Source: Candidatus Magasanikiibacteriota bacterium (GTDB lineage: Bacteria; Patescibacteriota; Patescibacteriia; Magasanikbacterales; UBA922). Taken from it: a stretch of 29,864 nt of DNA. Below the pieces are notes generated by a model. That model was not told the DNA's origin. It worked only from the letters and a program-made list of their open reading frames with translations, and did not search any database. This document shows, piece by piece, positions 1 to 10,600 of this stretch (position 1 is the stretch's first letter; each line of letters begins with the position of its first letter). The stretch covers positions 1 to 29,864 of the forward strand of contig DOYU01000017.1 of NCBI GenBank assembly GCA_003518365.1, in the 5' to 3' direction. Position numbers and translations under genes: made by a program.

Positions 1-120
1 AAACGCCATATTGCGAACGAAGCCATCTTCAAAGCTCTCGGCTTCCGCGATGACCGTATTGTCACGGTTTCTGATACTGAAGTGTATACTGATGGAGACG
101 TGCTTGATGCGGTGGAATAG
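1..120 (+). CDS. 3' end of an unidentified gene (39 codons)
   Basis: The first 120 bases read as one open frame ending in TAG at 118-120. The visible C-terminal tail is mixed charged and hydrophobic (it contains ALGFRDDRIVTVSDTEVYTD) with no cysteine cluster or membrane segment, so it looks like the end of a soluble protein. The start lies outside the window and I do not recognise the family. A rho-independent terminator follows 10 nt after the stop, so this is the last gene of its transcription unit and is separate from rpsU. Confidence 0.6.
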   Translation, partial: KRHIANEAIFKALGFRDDRIVTVSDTEVYTDGDVLDAVE

Positions 121-130
121 TACATAACAT

Positions 131-161
131 AAAAAAAGCCCTCCTGTTGTGGGGCTTTTTT
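131..161 (+). terminator. Intrinsic terminator after the first partial gene
   Basis: An A-run plus GCCC pairs with GGGC plus a T-run around a short loop (AAAAAAGCCC ... GGGCTTTTTT). The A-tract on the 5' side means it could also work on the opposite strand. It ends only 9 nt before the -35 box of the rpsU promoter, insulating that gene from upstream transcription. Confidence 0.85.
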
Positions 162-169
162 GTTTGCTC

Positions 170-198
170 TTGACAAGTCTTCTTATTTCCTGTAGTCT
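170..198 (+). promoter_or_regulatory. Sigma-70-type promoter of rpsU
   Basis: A perfect -35 TTGACA (170-175) is followed after 17 bp by TAGTCT (193-198), a 4/6 match to TATAAT. The predicted transcription start near 205 gives a leader of about 34 nt containing the strong ribosome binding site of rpsU. This is one of only two TTGACA-containing promoters seen in the window; the other precedes ftsZ. Confidence 0.7.
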
Positions 199-223
199 AG
201 ATTTTGCTATATTTAACTCACCT

Positions 224-232
224 GAGGAGGTG
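224..232 (+). promoter_or_regulatory. Strong Shine-Dalgarno site that fixes the rpsU start
   Basis: GAGGAGGTG lies 6 nt before the ATG at 239. It is the best Shine-Dalgarno match in the window and shows that translation starts at 239 and not at the in-frame ATG at 149, which sits inside the upstream terminator and before the promoter. Confidence 0.85.
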
Positions 233-238
233 AAACAC

Positions 239-481
239 ATGAGCGAAATAAAACGAAAAAAGGGAGAATCTTTTGAAGCATTCATGCGTCGTACAAAGCA
301 GTCATGGCGCAATTCTGGCAGTATTCTGCAAGCTCGAAAAATTCAATATTTTATTCCTTCAAAGAGTAAAAATGTTGGGAAAAAGCGCGCAGTAAAACTT
401 GCTAAAAAAGTTTCAAAGTTCAACTACCTGAAAAAAACAGGAAAACTCCCTGTGGACGCAGACATCTCTCGCGTCGCATAA
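239..481 (+). CDS. rpsU: Small ribosomal subunit protein bS21
   Basis: This 80-aa, strongly basic protein is a component of the 30S subunit near the mRNA exit/platform, where bS21 takes part in initiation. The family pattern is visible: an N-terminal SFEAFMRRTKQSW segment, a GSILQARKIQYFIPS segment matching the usual 'GIL-x-E-x-R-x-R-x-x-Y-x-K-P-S' core, and a lysine/arginine-rich tail (KNVGKKRAVKLAKK). The start is set by a strong Shine-Dalgarno site 6 nt upstream. The gene stands alone with its own promoter and a terminator 3 nt after the stop, so it is probably made independently at high level. It is slightly longer than the ~70 aa of E. coli bS21 because of a C-terminal extension after the basic region. 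Confidence 0.88.
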   Translation: MSEIKRKKGESFEAFMRRTKQSWRNSGSILQARKIQYFIPSKSKNVGKKRAVKLAKKVSKFNYLKKTGKLPVDADISRVA

Positions 482-484
482 CAC

Positions 485-511
485 AAAAAAACCACATACT
501 GTGGTTTTTTT
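485..511 (+). terminator. Intrinsic terminator of rpsU
   Basis: An 11-bp stem, AAAAAAACCAC (485-495) with GTGGTTTTTTT (501-511), encloses a 5-nt loop and begins 3 nt after the rpsU stop codon. The matching A- and T-tracts make it potentially bidirectional. Confidence 0.88.
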
Positions 512-548
512 GTTCAGTGTTTGATATTCTATTACGTACGTGGTATTG

Positions 549-746
549 CGAAGAAAGATTACGTCTCGCTTCGCTCAACTAAGATTATATTTTGCTAGCG
601 CAAAATAAGACTAAAAGATTACTTCATGAGCCGAAAGTGTATGCAGATGATGTGCGTTCTTCTCAGTATGTAACATAATCTTCAAATCTTTTTTGCCGCT
701 AGGCAAAAGTAGTCTTAATGAAGCGAAGCTGAATGAAATCTTTTTG
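549..746. repeat. Imperfect ~200-bp inverted repeat with nested hairpins (non-coding)
   Basis: The 304-nt gap between rpsU and yqeY holds no convincing gene. The left arm (about 551-617) aligns with the reverse complement of the right arm (about 684-746). The arms share AAAGATT ends, GCTTCGCT (568-575 and, inverted, 722-729) and a TAGC-centred hairpin: TATTTTGC/GCAAAATA at 588-607 and TTTTGCC/GGCAAAA at about 691-708. The hexamer AAGATT occurs three times on the left (555, 581, 615) and three times inverted on the right (677, 685, 737), nearly symmetrically. It looks like a REP/BIME- or MITE-like element, but no target-site duplication was identified. The bases after it (747-785) carry a TATCAT at 771-776 that may be the yqeY -10. 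Confidence 0.6.
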
Positions 747-785
747 TACAGAAGTAAAAACATTCATATTTATCATTCATAAACT

Positions 786-1229
786 ATGACCCTACAAGAA
801 CAACTCCAAGCAGATATGATTGCAGCCATGAAAGCAAAGGACACGGAAAGGGTCCGTGTTCTCAGAAATGCGATTGCTGCTCTCAAAAATACAAAAATTG
901 AAAAAGGAGAAACATTCTCTGAGGTTGATGCTGAGGCAACGCTCAAGACTCAGGTAAAACAACTCAAAGATGCAAACAAAGATTTTGCAGCTGGCGGACG
1001 AGATGATCTCGTGGCACAAAATGATGCAGATGTTGCAGTTCTCGAGACATATCTTCCAGAGCAAATGTCTGATGAAGATCTTGGAAATATTGTTGCAGAC
1101 ACACTGCGTGACATCGGGGCAACTTCACCTCAGGACATGGGAAAAGCCATGGGAGCCGTGATGGAAAAAGTAAATGGCAAGGCCGATGGTACCCGAGTCA
1201 AAGATGCTGTCATGAAGTATTTGCAATAA
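786..1229 (+). CDS. yqeY: GatB/YqeY-domain protein
   Basis: A 147-aa protein of the YqeY family, which is related to the C-terminal tRNA-binding tail domain of GatB, the Asp/Glu-tRNA amidotransferase subunit. The whole length fits: an N-terminal helix starting LQEQLQADMIAAMKAKD, the family's RVRVLRNAIAALKN stretch, YLPEQMSDEDL in the middle, and a C-terminal GKAMGAVMEKVNGKADG followed by VKDAVMKYL. Stand-alone YqeY proteins are widespread; a role in tRNA-dependent amidation or tRNA binding is inferred from the domain and not proven. No Shine-Dalgarno site precedes the ATG; a TATCAT at 771-776 would place a transcript start within a few bases of it. A terminator follows about 20 nt after the stop, so the gene is monocistronic. 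Confidence 0.9.
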   Translation: MTLQEQLQADMIAAMKAKDTERVRVLRNAIAALKNTKIEKGETFSEVDAEATLKTQVKQLKDANKDFAAGGRDDLVAQNDADVAVLETYLPEQMSDEDLGNIVADTLRDIGATSPQDMGKAMGAVMEKVNGKADGTRVKDAVMKYLQ

Positions 1230-1248
1230 ATACAGAAATTTTCTTTCA

Positions 1249-1280
1249 TAAAAACCTTCATAATGCTATGAAGGTTTTTT
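1249..1280 (+). terminator. Intrinsic terminator of yqeY
   Basis: A 12-bp stem AAAACCTTCATA (1251-1262) with TATGAAGGTTTT (1267-1278), a 4-nt loop and a trailing T-run closes the yqeY unit and separates it from the surface-protein operon. Confidence 0.88.
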
Positions 1281-1308
1281 ATATCCACATGAGTATGGCA
1301 TGATTGCT

Positions 1309-1337
1309 TTGTTTGAATCCAGATATTTTGCTATAAT
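1309..1337 (+). promoter_or_regulatory. Extended -10 promoter of the giant surface-protein operon
   Basis: A perfect TATAAT (1332-1337) is preceded by TGC, giving an extended -10 (TGCTATAAT). A weak -35 TTGTTT (1309-1314) lies 17 bp upstream. The predicted start near 1344 leaves about 20 nt before the ATG at 1364, with no Shine-Dalgarno site. Confidence 0.72.
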
Positions 1338-1363
1338 GAAAGAAATCTTATAGTTCTCATCTC

Positions 1364-4300
1364 ATGAGACGATTTCTTACATTATTTCGCTGCAGACGCG
1401 CGATGAGTGCTCCATTTTTGGTAGCACTTCTTCTGTCTCTTTCTTTGAGTGGAATACTCCTCTCTGTGCCACATGTCGTGCATGCCACTGGTGGAGATTT
1501 TGGCATTGAGCAGGTAGATCAACAAATCGGTCTTTCTGGGAATTCCATAGTTGTCATTATTCTTCGTGTTATTCGTATTTTGCTTGGTTTTCTTGGGCTC
1601 CTGCTTGTAATTATGATTTTGTATGCAGGATACACGATCATGACCGCTGCTGGAAATGAAGAAAAAGTAAATACAGGGAAAACAATATTGCAAAATGCTA
1701 TTATCGGGACGGTGATTATTATGTTTTCCTTTGCCATTGTACAGTTTGCGATCACTGTCCTTGGAAGAGCTACAGGACTAGGACCATCTCCATCAGGAGG
1801 ACAGACCCCAAGTATTGAAACGTTTGCGGGTGTTGGTTCACTTGGTCAAGTAATTACGGATCACTACCCAGTACCAGATCAAATAGCTGTATATAGAAAT
1901 ACGAAAATTGTTATTACGTTTTCAGACGACATTGACCCCGCAAGTATTGTAAACAATGATAACAACACATGTTGGGCATCAGATGGTAGTGGATCAGTCG
2001 AGATAGGAGAAAATGGTGAGGCGTGTCAAAAAATAGACGGAGAAGTTATTCCGTATTATGGAGATTGTATCCAAGATGTTTGTGATACATTAAAAACAGA
2101 TGTTATTTCTGTACATCGATTGAGCGATCAAAAAGGGACGATAGAAGGGGAGAGTATTGGGGCCGATGTTCGGGTTTCTTATGAAGAAGGCATTGCTCAT
2201 ACATTTGTGTTGTACCCACATGCGTTGTTGGGAAATGATGCTGAAGATCAATGGCATAGAGTTCTCGTCACAAATGATGTCCGTAACAAAAAAGATGAGG
2301 GAATTTTTGATCTACAGTCAACGGATTCTTATGCTTGGGAATTCCAAACAAATACAGATGTTGACTTGACACCCCCCTATGTTATCGATGTTTCACCGAA
2401 TCCAGGAGAAACAGTGAAAAAGAACAGAATATTGAAAATCACCTTTAATGAGCCTGTTGATCCCATGGCAGTACAAGGGCTCGTTGGTCCAAATCAATCA
2501 TTTAGTAATGTTCTTGTGAATGCATTGCCAGGTGAGACTGCCCCAGCAGATATTGTTCCTCCATTGACTCAAGGTGATGCTACCTATACCCCTAGTTTTG
2601 TGACGTTTACGACTGATGCAGGATCGAATGCAAATGGATTACGTTTTTCGGAAGGCTTTTTGTATGCTACATACGGAAATAGTGTCATAAAATTAGCTCC
2701 TTCTTTTGAGACAACGGATACCTTGATTGCAACAGGACAAGCATTCAATAATACCGGAAGTGGTAATATACGTGATGTACAGATAAATGGTTCTCTCATC
2801 TATACTCTTGGAGATAATGGACTGTTTGTGTATGACAAAAACACTGGGGAACAAATAGGAACATACACAGCAGATATCTCAGCGCCTACAGCAATGGCTA
2901 TCTCAGGGCAATATGTTTTTGTAGGGGATGGTCAAGGTCTGAAAGCCATTGACGCAAGTGATCCAGGAAATTTACGTTTGGCATCACTGTTTCCCTATAC
3001 TAACATGGCAAATATGGCACTGAGTGCGGATGGTCAGACGGCCTATCTTGTCAAGGGATCCCCAAAGATGTTTACCGTCGTACATACGGCCGAACCAGAG
3101 AATCTTACAGTACTAAATGAAATAGCATTGCCATCATCGCCAAAAGAAATTGCCGTATTTGGTACGAGAGTATATGTCAGTGTTACGGGAGGTATGAAAA
3201 TTATTGATGTGTCACAACCTACCGTTGATTTGCCGATTGTACAATTTTATCCAAAATCATTTGGAACTGATGGTGGGGAAGTGACATCTCTTGTTGTCGA
3301 TGAAGAGAGATTATTCGTTGTAGAATATTTCAATGTAAAATTATTTGATTTGGCGAACAATCCAGATGAACCGTCATTGCTCTTTTCATTTGCAAACACA
3401 GATATTCCTTCTGAACTAGGTGCTGTCATCAATCTTTTGACTCCACTCGCTGATACGGATAGAACGGTGGTGAGAAATGGAGATTTGTTGTATTTGACAC
3501 AATCAGGTTTTGGGATCATGACAATTCGTCTTGATAGTGCGCAAAGCGATGTCGATTTAGGGCAGATAGGTGAAAGTGATGTGGAAACAGGCGGCGCTAT
3601 GGTGGCTGGACAATGGAAAATTACAAATGGCTATCGGACGATAGAATTTGTCTCAAGTGTTCCTTGCGGTAATAATGTTATGAATAGTTGTGGAGAGCCT
3701 GTATATTGTCTTCCCACCGCATGTGAAAGCTATGATAAAACGTGTACTTCCTCTTACGCTGTTTTTGTCAGGACAGCGTCATTAAAAGAAAGCGAAGGGG
3801 CATCATTCTTGTCAGCTGGGTTATTTGATGGTGTTGTGGATATGGCTGATAATGCACTGGATAGTGCTCCTGGCGTAGACAGTTCGGGGAGTCTTCCTCC
3901 AGGTGCGCATGATGAACAAATATATGAGTCTACCGGATGGCGGCATAAAGCTCCGATTGTTGGAGATATAAAACAGGTCAGTACGGATGAATTGTACCCA
4001 GATAATTATTGGTGGTTTTTTACTGTTGAAAATGATGTTGACACGAGGGCGCCCTATATTTCACAGGTAAACCCAGGTGTTGATCAGCAAGGAGTCTCTC
4101 CTTCGTCACCTGTCAATATTTATTTTAGCCAAGAGATGTCACTAGATAGCTTTGATGGCATTAGTATAAAAGAATATCCAAGTACAGGTGTAGGATTGGG
4201 ATATTATCGCTCGAGCGATGACGTCGTAGAAGAAGAAACTATTGGCGGCGTACCGCAGCAGCTCACAAAAAGTATTTTGCACTTATACCACCCCGCACGA

Positions 4301-4642
4301 CCGTTTGGTGCTGGAGGAGATGATCGATACTATTTTACAACCGTTCCAGGAGCCGTGAAGGCGCTCAATGGATTTTGTATGTACCCTGGACGTGGGCCAT
4401 ATGATGATGTTCCTCAAGTTGGTATTAGTACACCAGCTTGTGAAGTAAGCTATGGAGCTGATTGGGAAATTACACAGGTGAGTGACTCATGTCGTGCACT
4501 CCTGGTTGATATAACAAGTAGCACTGACACGGCTTGTATTACCACGAATGATTCCGTGCCAACAGCTGTCGATGAAGTACAAACCTGTATCAATCAATTG
4601 AGTACCCCATCCGTAAGTCCTACTAACTTTGTTTTGCCTTAG
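1364..4642 (+). CDS. Large surface protein: T4SS-pilin-like N-terminus, Ig-like domains and LVIVD-type propeller (1092 aa)
   Basis: The protein starts with a basic n-region and signal peptide ending near VHA (residues ~1-41). A two-helix segment follows (~58-88 and ~105-132) with the loop TAAGNEEKVNTGKTILQNAI, typical of the T4SS-pilin family common in CPR genomes. By VirB2/TrbC topology both helices span the membrane with the short loop inside and everything after it outside. The ectodomain holds a Big_5-like Ig domain (~167-335), a second one starting TPPYVIDVSPNPGE (~336), a propeller with LVIVD-like repeats (~410-730; MKIIDVSQP), a segment with NGYRTIEFVSS and paired cysteines (~757-790), and a third Big_5 domain (~893, APYISQVNPG). 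There is no C-terminal anchor. Start: first ATG 20 nt after a predicted TSS. It lies 5 nt before the next gene, so co-translation is likely. Its function, probably adhesion or surface structure, is inferred. Confidence 0.8.
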   Translation: MRRFLTLFRCRRAMSAPFLVALLLSLSLSGILLSVPHVVHATGGDFGIEQVDQQIGLSGNSIVVIILRVIRILLGFLGLLLVIMILYAGYTIMTAAGNEEKVNTGKTILQNAIIGTVIIMFSFAIVQFAITVLGRATGLGPSPSGGQTPSIETFAGVGSLGQVITDHYPVPDQIAVYRNTKIVITFSDDIDPASIVNNDNNTCWASDGSGSVEIGENGEACQKIDGEVIPYYGDCIQDVCDTLKTDVISVHRLSDQKGTIEGESIGADVRVSYEEGIAHTFVLYPHALLGNDAEDQWHRVLVTNDVRNKKDEGIFDLQSTDSYAWEFQTNTDVDLTPPYVIDVSPNPGETVKKNRILKITFNEPVDPMAVQGLVGPNQSFSNVLVNALPGETAPADIVPPLTQGDATYTPSFVTFTTDAGSNANGLRFSEGFLYATYGNSVIKLAPSFETTDTLIATGQAFNNTGSGNIRDVQINGSLIYTLGDNGLFVYDKNTGEQIGTYTADISAPTAMAISGQYVFVGDGQGLKAIDASDPGNLRLASLFPYTNMANMALSADGQTAYLVKGSPKMFTVVHTAEPENLTVLNEIALPSSPKEIAVFGTRVYVSVTGGMKIIDVSQPTVDLPIVQFYPKSFGTDGGEVTSLVVDEERLFVVEYFNVKLFDLANNPDEPSLLFSFANTDIPSELGAVINLLTPLADTDRTVVRNGDLLYLTQSGFGIMTIRLDSAQSDVDLGQIGESDVETGGAMVAGQWKITNGYRTIEFVSSVPCGNNVMNSCGEPVYCLPTACESYDKTCTSSYAVFVRTASLKESEGASFLSAGLFDGVVDMADNALDSAPGVDSSGSLPPGAHDEQIYESTGWRHKAPIVGDIKQVSTDELYPDNYWWFFTVENDVDTRAPYISQVNPGVDQQGVSPSSPVNIYFSQEMSLDSFDGISIKEYPSTGVGLGYYRSSDDVVEEETIGGVPQQLTKSILHLYHPARPFGAGGDDRYYFTTVPGAVKALNGFCMYPGRGPYDDVPQVGISTPACEVSYGADWEITQVSDSCRALLVDITSSTDTACITTNDSVPTAVDEVQTCINQLSTPSVSPTNFVLP

Positions 4643-4647
4643 GGATT

Positions 4648-7600
4648 ATGTTTTATACTTTTTTGAAAAAGAATCGAACGCAAGCATTTGTCTTGATGCT
4701 TTTGATAACCATAGGTATTTCCTTGTTTGTTCCTGAATTAGTGCATGCTACGAGTGCTGATTTTGGTCTTCAGCAAGTGACAGATCAAGGTATTGGACTG
4801 AGCAATCAATCTCTTCCTCTCACCATTACAAAAATTGTGAGAATTGTGTTAGGTTTTTTGGGGCTTATTGCGGTGGTGCTTGTATTGTATGGTGGTTATG
4901 TGTATATGACAGCCGCTGGCAATGAAGATAAAGTGGCGCAAGCAAAACTTATTTTGAGAAATGCCCTTATTGGATTGGCAATTATCTTTTTTTCTTTTGG
5001 CATTGTCCAATTCGCAATTATTCGATTGGGGCGCGCGACTGGATTGGATATCGCCCCCACGGATCCGTATGTGTGTACCGGTGTACATTGCGGACCCATT
5101 CCTCAATGTTTGGACAATCATTTTGCTGCGTTGAGTGTCACCCCAACACAAACAAATACAGGGATGAATAATGTGGTGGTGAGAGCCGTCTTCACACAAG
5201 GAGTTGGGACATTGCCTGAAAATGTATTGACTATTTCAAATGGTCAACAGAATATAACGAGTCAATTCGCGTATCAGTTTGTCCCCGGGACAAACAATAC
5301 CGTGCTGGAAGCGGTGTATGCAGGTGGTGTGAATGGTGAACATTGTGCAGCAGAAGGGTATCAAGGAGAGTCTGATTGTTTCCCTGAAGGCACATATACC
5401 GTACGTGTCCGTAATGATGTGGTGTCTGCGAGTGGACGAGTATTAGAAACAACGGGTGTGGTGTGTGGTACTACTCCTGTACAAGAAGTAGATTTTTCTG
5501 TAGATGAGGTCAAAAATGATGTGCAGCAACCAATGTTTGACTCATTGGGCATTGTAAATCCGGATACTGGCTTTCTGTATACAGAACCGATGCCTCAGCT
5601 TACTGCTGGAAGAGAGTATGATATTCGTGGCATTCTTACAGACGATAGTGGAAATGGCTATGTACATATTCATATAGAGGCAGATCAAGATGCGACTGAT
5701 GTATATGACCGATACGTGGGACCACAAAAGGATACCTCTGCTGATCCGTATACATTTATTCATACACAGCCGCTATCTCAGGGAATTTCGAGAAGTTGGG
5801 GTGCTCCAAAAGCATATACCGTAACGGCAACTGGTTCAGATATCGACCATAATATCGTCTTGGGAAAGATTCATTTTGTGGTCATCGGAGCGCATTGTGA
5901 TAACGGCGTCGCTGATCCACTCTATGGAGAAATTGATATTGATATCGGTGGTTCATGTGGATTCCCAGATGATGCCACGTGTACGGAAGATTATGAATGT
6001 GCGAGCTTCCAGTGTGTTGACGGATCCTGTGTAAGTGGACCTAGAATTACAGACGTAAATCCGATGAATGGTGCTGCAGGAAACTGGATAACTGTGCAAG
6101 GAAAATATTTTGGAGTGGATCCTGGTACGGTAGCATTTGGTTCAGAAGATACAGAATGGGTCGAGGCAACACTCGTCTCATGTCCAAATGTGATACATGG
6201 AGAAACCTGGAATGCCTCTTATGCCATTGTTGAAGTACCAGAACAAGCTGACCTTGACATATCGAATGTTGCTATTCGCATTACTACTGCAGAGGGGAAA
6301 AGTGATTCGACGGTAGACGAACACGGACCAAAACCGGTCTATGTGGATGAAGCTGGCACTGTATTTAGTGATGGATTGTTTCGATATACTGCAACAACTA
6401 CTCCTGGATTGTGTGCAGTTGTGGCAAATGGAATGCAGGAAGATACCCCTGATGAATCTCCTGCCGGGCCTCCAGGGACGCATATAAAAGCTGTTGGTAC
6501 TGGTTTTGGTGATGCACAACAAAGTGGGGACCAACTTCTATTTAAAGTAACATCGACTACCCGTGTACAAGGGAATATTGAAGGCTGGAGTGATAACATC
6601 GTTCTCTCTTCTGTCCCTATTACCTTTTCAGTAGGAAATCCGTTAGTGCACATTGTCCGCAACGGTATATCCAGTAATGGTATTCCATTTCGTGTGACGG
6701 CATCCGATTTATCAGACGTAAAGCCGCTCATTACGAGTATTGATCCGAGTGACCCCACCCCAGGGAGTTTTATGACTATCTATGGGAAGAATTTTGGTGT
6801 AGCTGGAAAAGCATATTTGTCTAAGACACCTGGTGCACAATGTCCGTCGGAAAACCCTGCTGATGGATGTATTGAGTTATATGCTCCTGGTGAACCTTGT
6901 CAGAACACGTGGACTGATACACAAATCGTTGTCGAGATTGGTGCTAATTTTGGACAGCATTATCTTACTGTGCAACGTGCTGACAATCGGTTAAAGTCTG
7001 ATGGAATTGATGATAACGTATCTATAGAAGATGGACTGCCACGACCGAGTATTTGCTCGTTATCTCCTGCGCAAGGTCCAGCACCACTCCCAAATACTCA
7101 TGATGGTCTTGTCTTTCAAGGAAAGAATTTTACAAATAGCCCAATTTTGTATTTTTGGAGCGGTGCAAAGGATAGTACAGATATCGATGCTGTAAGAGAT
7201 CTCACGAGCAATGCGTGGTTATCTTGGGGAGATTCCTCAAGTGAGCTTTTTGAAGTGACTGAAAATGGTACCCGGCTTCGTTCTAGTATTGCGTATTACC
7301 CTGGTGCAGTATATCCGACCATGCCATTTGGACAATGGCCTATTACTATCAAAGCAAATGGTAGACAAGGAAATAGTGTACAATATTTTGTTACTGATTG
7401 CCGCGCACAGCAAGATCCTCCTGCGGACGGGCTCCAATGTTGTACTGAAGGACCTGATACTGGTTCATGGAAGAATATTTGTGAAGGAGAGGTACGGACA
7501 TCAGGGTATGTATGGAGATTTACAACTGGGATATTGCCAGCTCAACCACATGTTCTCGTGCAGTGTGATCAGGGACACTGGTTTGACGACGCGTATGATG

Positions 7601-10600
7601 GCACAAATCCTTCTCCGGTACCTTCTCAAGAGTGGCAAGATTCGGAAAATATGTGTCTCAATGCCACGTTGCAAGTCGCATTTAGTATGGGGCTTGATGA
7701 CAGTACCATCAATGAAGATACGGTGAGAGTCTACGCATGTGGAGGCAGTGACCAAGATATTGATTGCGAAGACTATCCAGACGAAAACAATGTATCAAAT
7801 CTTGATTTGTCGTATCAATCAGGTGCAGAACCTCTGCTTCTCATAGAGCAAAGTAGTATTGATGGTGCAGACGTGGTATTACAGCCAGAGACGTGGTATC
7901 GAGTAATTTTGACAGACGCTATTGCTTCCATACCCCAACTTGTTGGCGGTGGAGTTGTGAGTAGTACGCCACTTCGAGCAGATAGACCGCTCACACAATA
8001 TCCACATGGAAATGTTTCCTTTTATTATGATTTTCAAACAGGGTCTGGATATTGTAGTTTAAACAATGCATTTATCACACCAAGAGAGAAAACTGTCTCA
8101 CAGCTCGGACAACTGAAAAATGTCTGGCAGTCGGATATTCCATTTTATTATTATCTCAAAGGACGAGCAAATAGAGTGTGTACGGTGCTTAATGTTGATG
8201 ACCTTGGTTGGGACTGGTCTTCTGATAGATCTGATAAAGCGACTATTCAAATATCACCAAGTGTGCGGTATGTTGACACTCGTGCGACGGCGACTGCATT
8301 ACGACATGCTCCAGACGGAGTTGTGTTTTCGGCACAGGCGAATGTTGCTGATACGCCACTTGAAGGATTGTTTGCAGACGATACTATTGTAGCAGGGACA
8401 TCTACGTTATATATTTCACTTGGAAAGCCAAAAGTGTCCTATTATGAACCAAACTGCGAAGAAGCTTGTCCAAATGGAAATATTACCATAGAATTTAGTC
8501 GTCACATGGATCCTGAGACATATGCCGATGGTATTCGTGTCGAACAATGTTCTGATCCAAATTGTATAGGACGTGTTGATGTGACAGGTGGGTTTACTAT
8601 TGATAAGACTGATCCATTGAAGGTCATCCTCAGTCCAAAAGAGGCAGAACTTTTTGTACTTCAGGCAGATACCTATTACAAAGTAACCCTTGACGATCAT
8701 ATCAAATCATTAGGGAGACTTGCCCCACGAGAGCAAGATGGTGAATCTCTTGCGCCACATACCTGGGTATTTAGAACAAAGCAAGATGGAACATTGTGTT
8801 CGGTGAATCATGTTGCCATTACACCAAATCCTTTTGTTGCCACATACATTGGACAGAAAACAAAATTTACGGCAACGCCATATGGTGCGCCAAATGAATG
8901 TAGTAAACGAGGTCAGGTGCTCAATACCTGGGCATATCCGTATGAATGGTCGACTGAAGATGAACAGGTTGCTACGGTAACAACATTTGGAAAAGAACTC
9001 AATGTTGGTGGTTTTTGTACACCTGCCTGTCTTCCTTCAGGAAGTACGATTTCTTTTTTACAAAAAGAAGCACCGTTGTGTGGAAATGGTATCATTGATG
9101 CTGGGGAGGATTGCGACATTTTAAGGGAGGGAGAAGTTGTGGGACATAGCTGTACACTTTCTTGTCTGAGACCAGGCTCGTCTGCACTCTATTGTGGTGG
9201 AAGTAATGCGACTATTGATCCGCAGCATGGAGAAACCTGTGACCCGAGTGCAAACATTGACGGTATTGGCCTCGGTCCATATTGTACGGAAGAATGTTTG
9301 AAAACAGGCTCTGCGCCAACATTTAGATCCAATGTAAGTGGGTATTGTGGCGATGGACAAGTCGGTTTGGAAGAAGCATGTGATACCGCAATCTCACTTG
9401 ATGCTGTCGCTGCTACTCCGAATATTTCCAGCGTTGGATGTACAAATACGTGTCTTCATGCAGGAACTCCTCTATCAGCACAGTGGTGTCAGGATAAGGA
9501 GAAGACAGACGATGCAATAAACGATGGCTATATTACACAAGCAGAAGTAAATAGTGCGTGTGCAATTGCGCAGAGTGTCTGTGGAAATGGTGAAGTAGAA
9601 GAGGGAGAAGAGTGCGAAGTTGATGATGGTACTGGTAACCTGCCTGAGTATTGTTCACCTACGTGTCTTTTAGAAGATGTATGTGCTACGGGTTTTGCTG
9701 AGTGTTCTCCAGAGGATGAAGGCTGCACAGAACAATGTACGTATGCAGGATCTTCGTTATTATACGCCACCCCGTCAGTATGTGGTGATGGCATTGTCGG
9801 CACCGGAGAAATCGTAGCATGTGAAGCAACTGATGTGTCGGCTGAGACCATGGGACAGATGCCACTTCAAATTGTATCCGCAATAGGAAATGGAGCTGTA
9901 GAAGAAGGACGACAGTCTACCCTCGTATCTGTCAACATGCCAGGGCAAACCAAAAATGGAATTCAGATTAGTGGCAACGCTGAATACACGTTGCAATGTG
10001 GATTCACTGAGTATGACGCGCCAGAAAATAATTTTTATAATGATTGTGTGTTCCCTGACGATGGAAGTGTCTCTGAAAATGGACTTGGTGTTGGTATTGA
10101 CTCTTGTTGTTACATGAGACCTGTGCGTCAGTCAGAGTATCCACTCGAAGGTGCTGGCTTGGAGAACGAAGAACCTGTGTGTAGAAATACGTATATAGAA
10201 GTGACGTTTGACATACCTATAGATCCATCGACTATCGTGGGGAATGCCAACATCGTACGTGGATACGAACAAGCTCAGGATTGTGCTGCTGTAGGTGGGG
10301 AAGATGTCACAGACCAAGTTTCTGTCGCACTTTTTTCTCCTGTAGAAACAGAAATCGCAACAGATGGTCTCTTTGCGAGATTGTGGCATAGCATAAAACA
10401 CTTTTTTCAAGGGCTTATCAATAGTGTATTCGCAAGAGATGTATCACTCGAGAATATTCAGACATGGTGTACAACAGATGTCGAATTATCGACTGATGTT
10501 GTTACACCGACTACCACTATCTCCCTTTCGATATCTTCACCGTTAGGAAGTGATATAGAACATACGGTATATGCTGTCCTGCTCGAAGGAGGGAAGACTG

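Noticed and set aside
149..238. N-terminal extension of bS21 from an in-frame ATG at 149
   Set aside because: The ATG sits inside the upstream terminator and before the rpsU promoter, while a strong Shine-Dalgarno site marks the ATG at 239.
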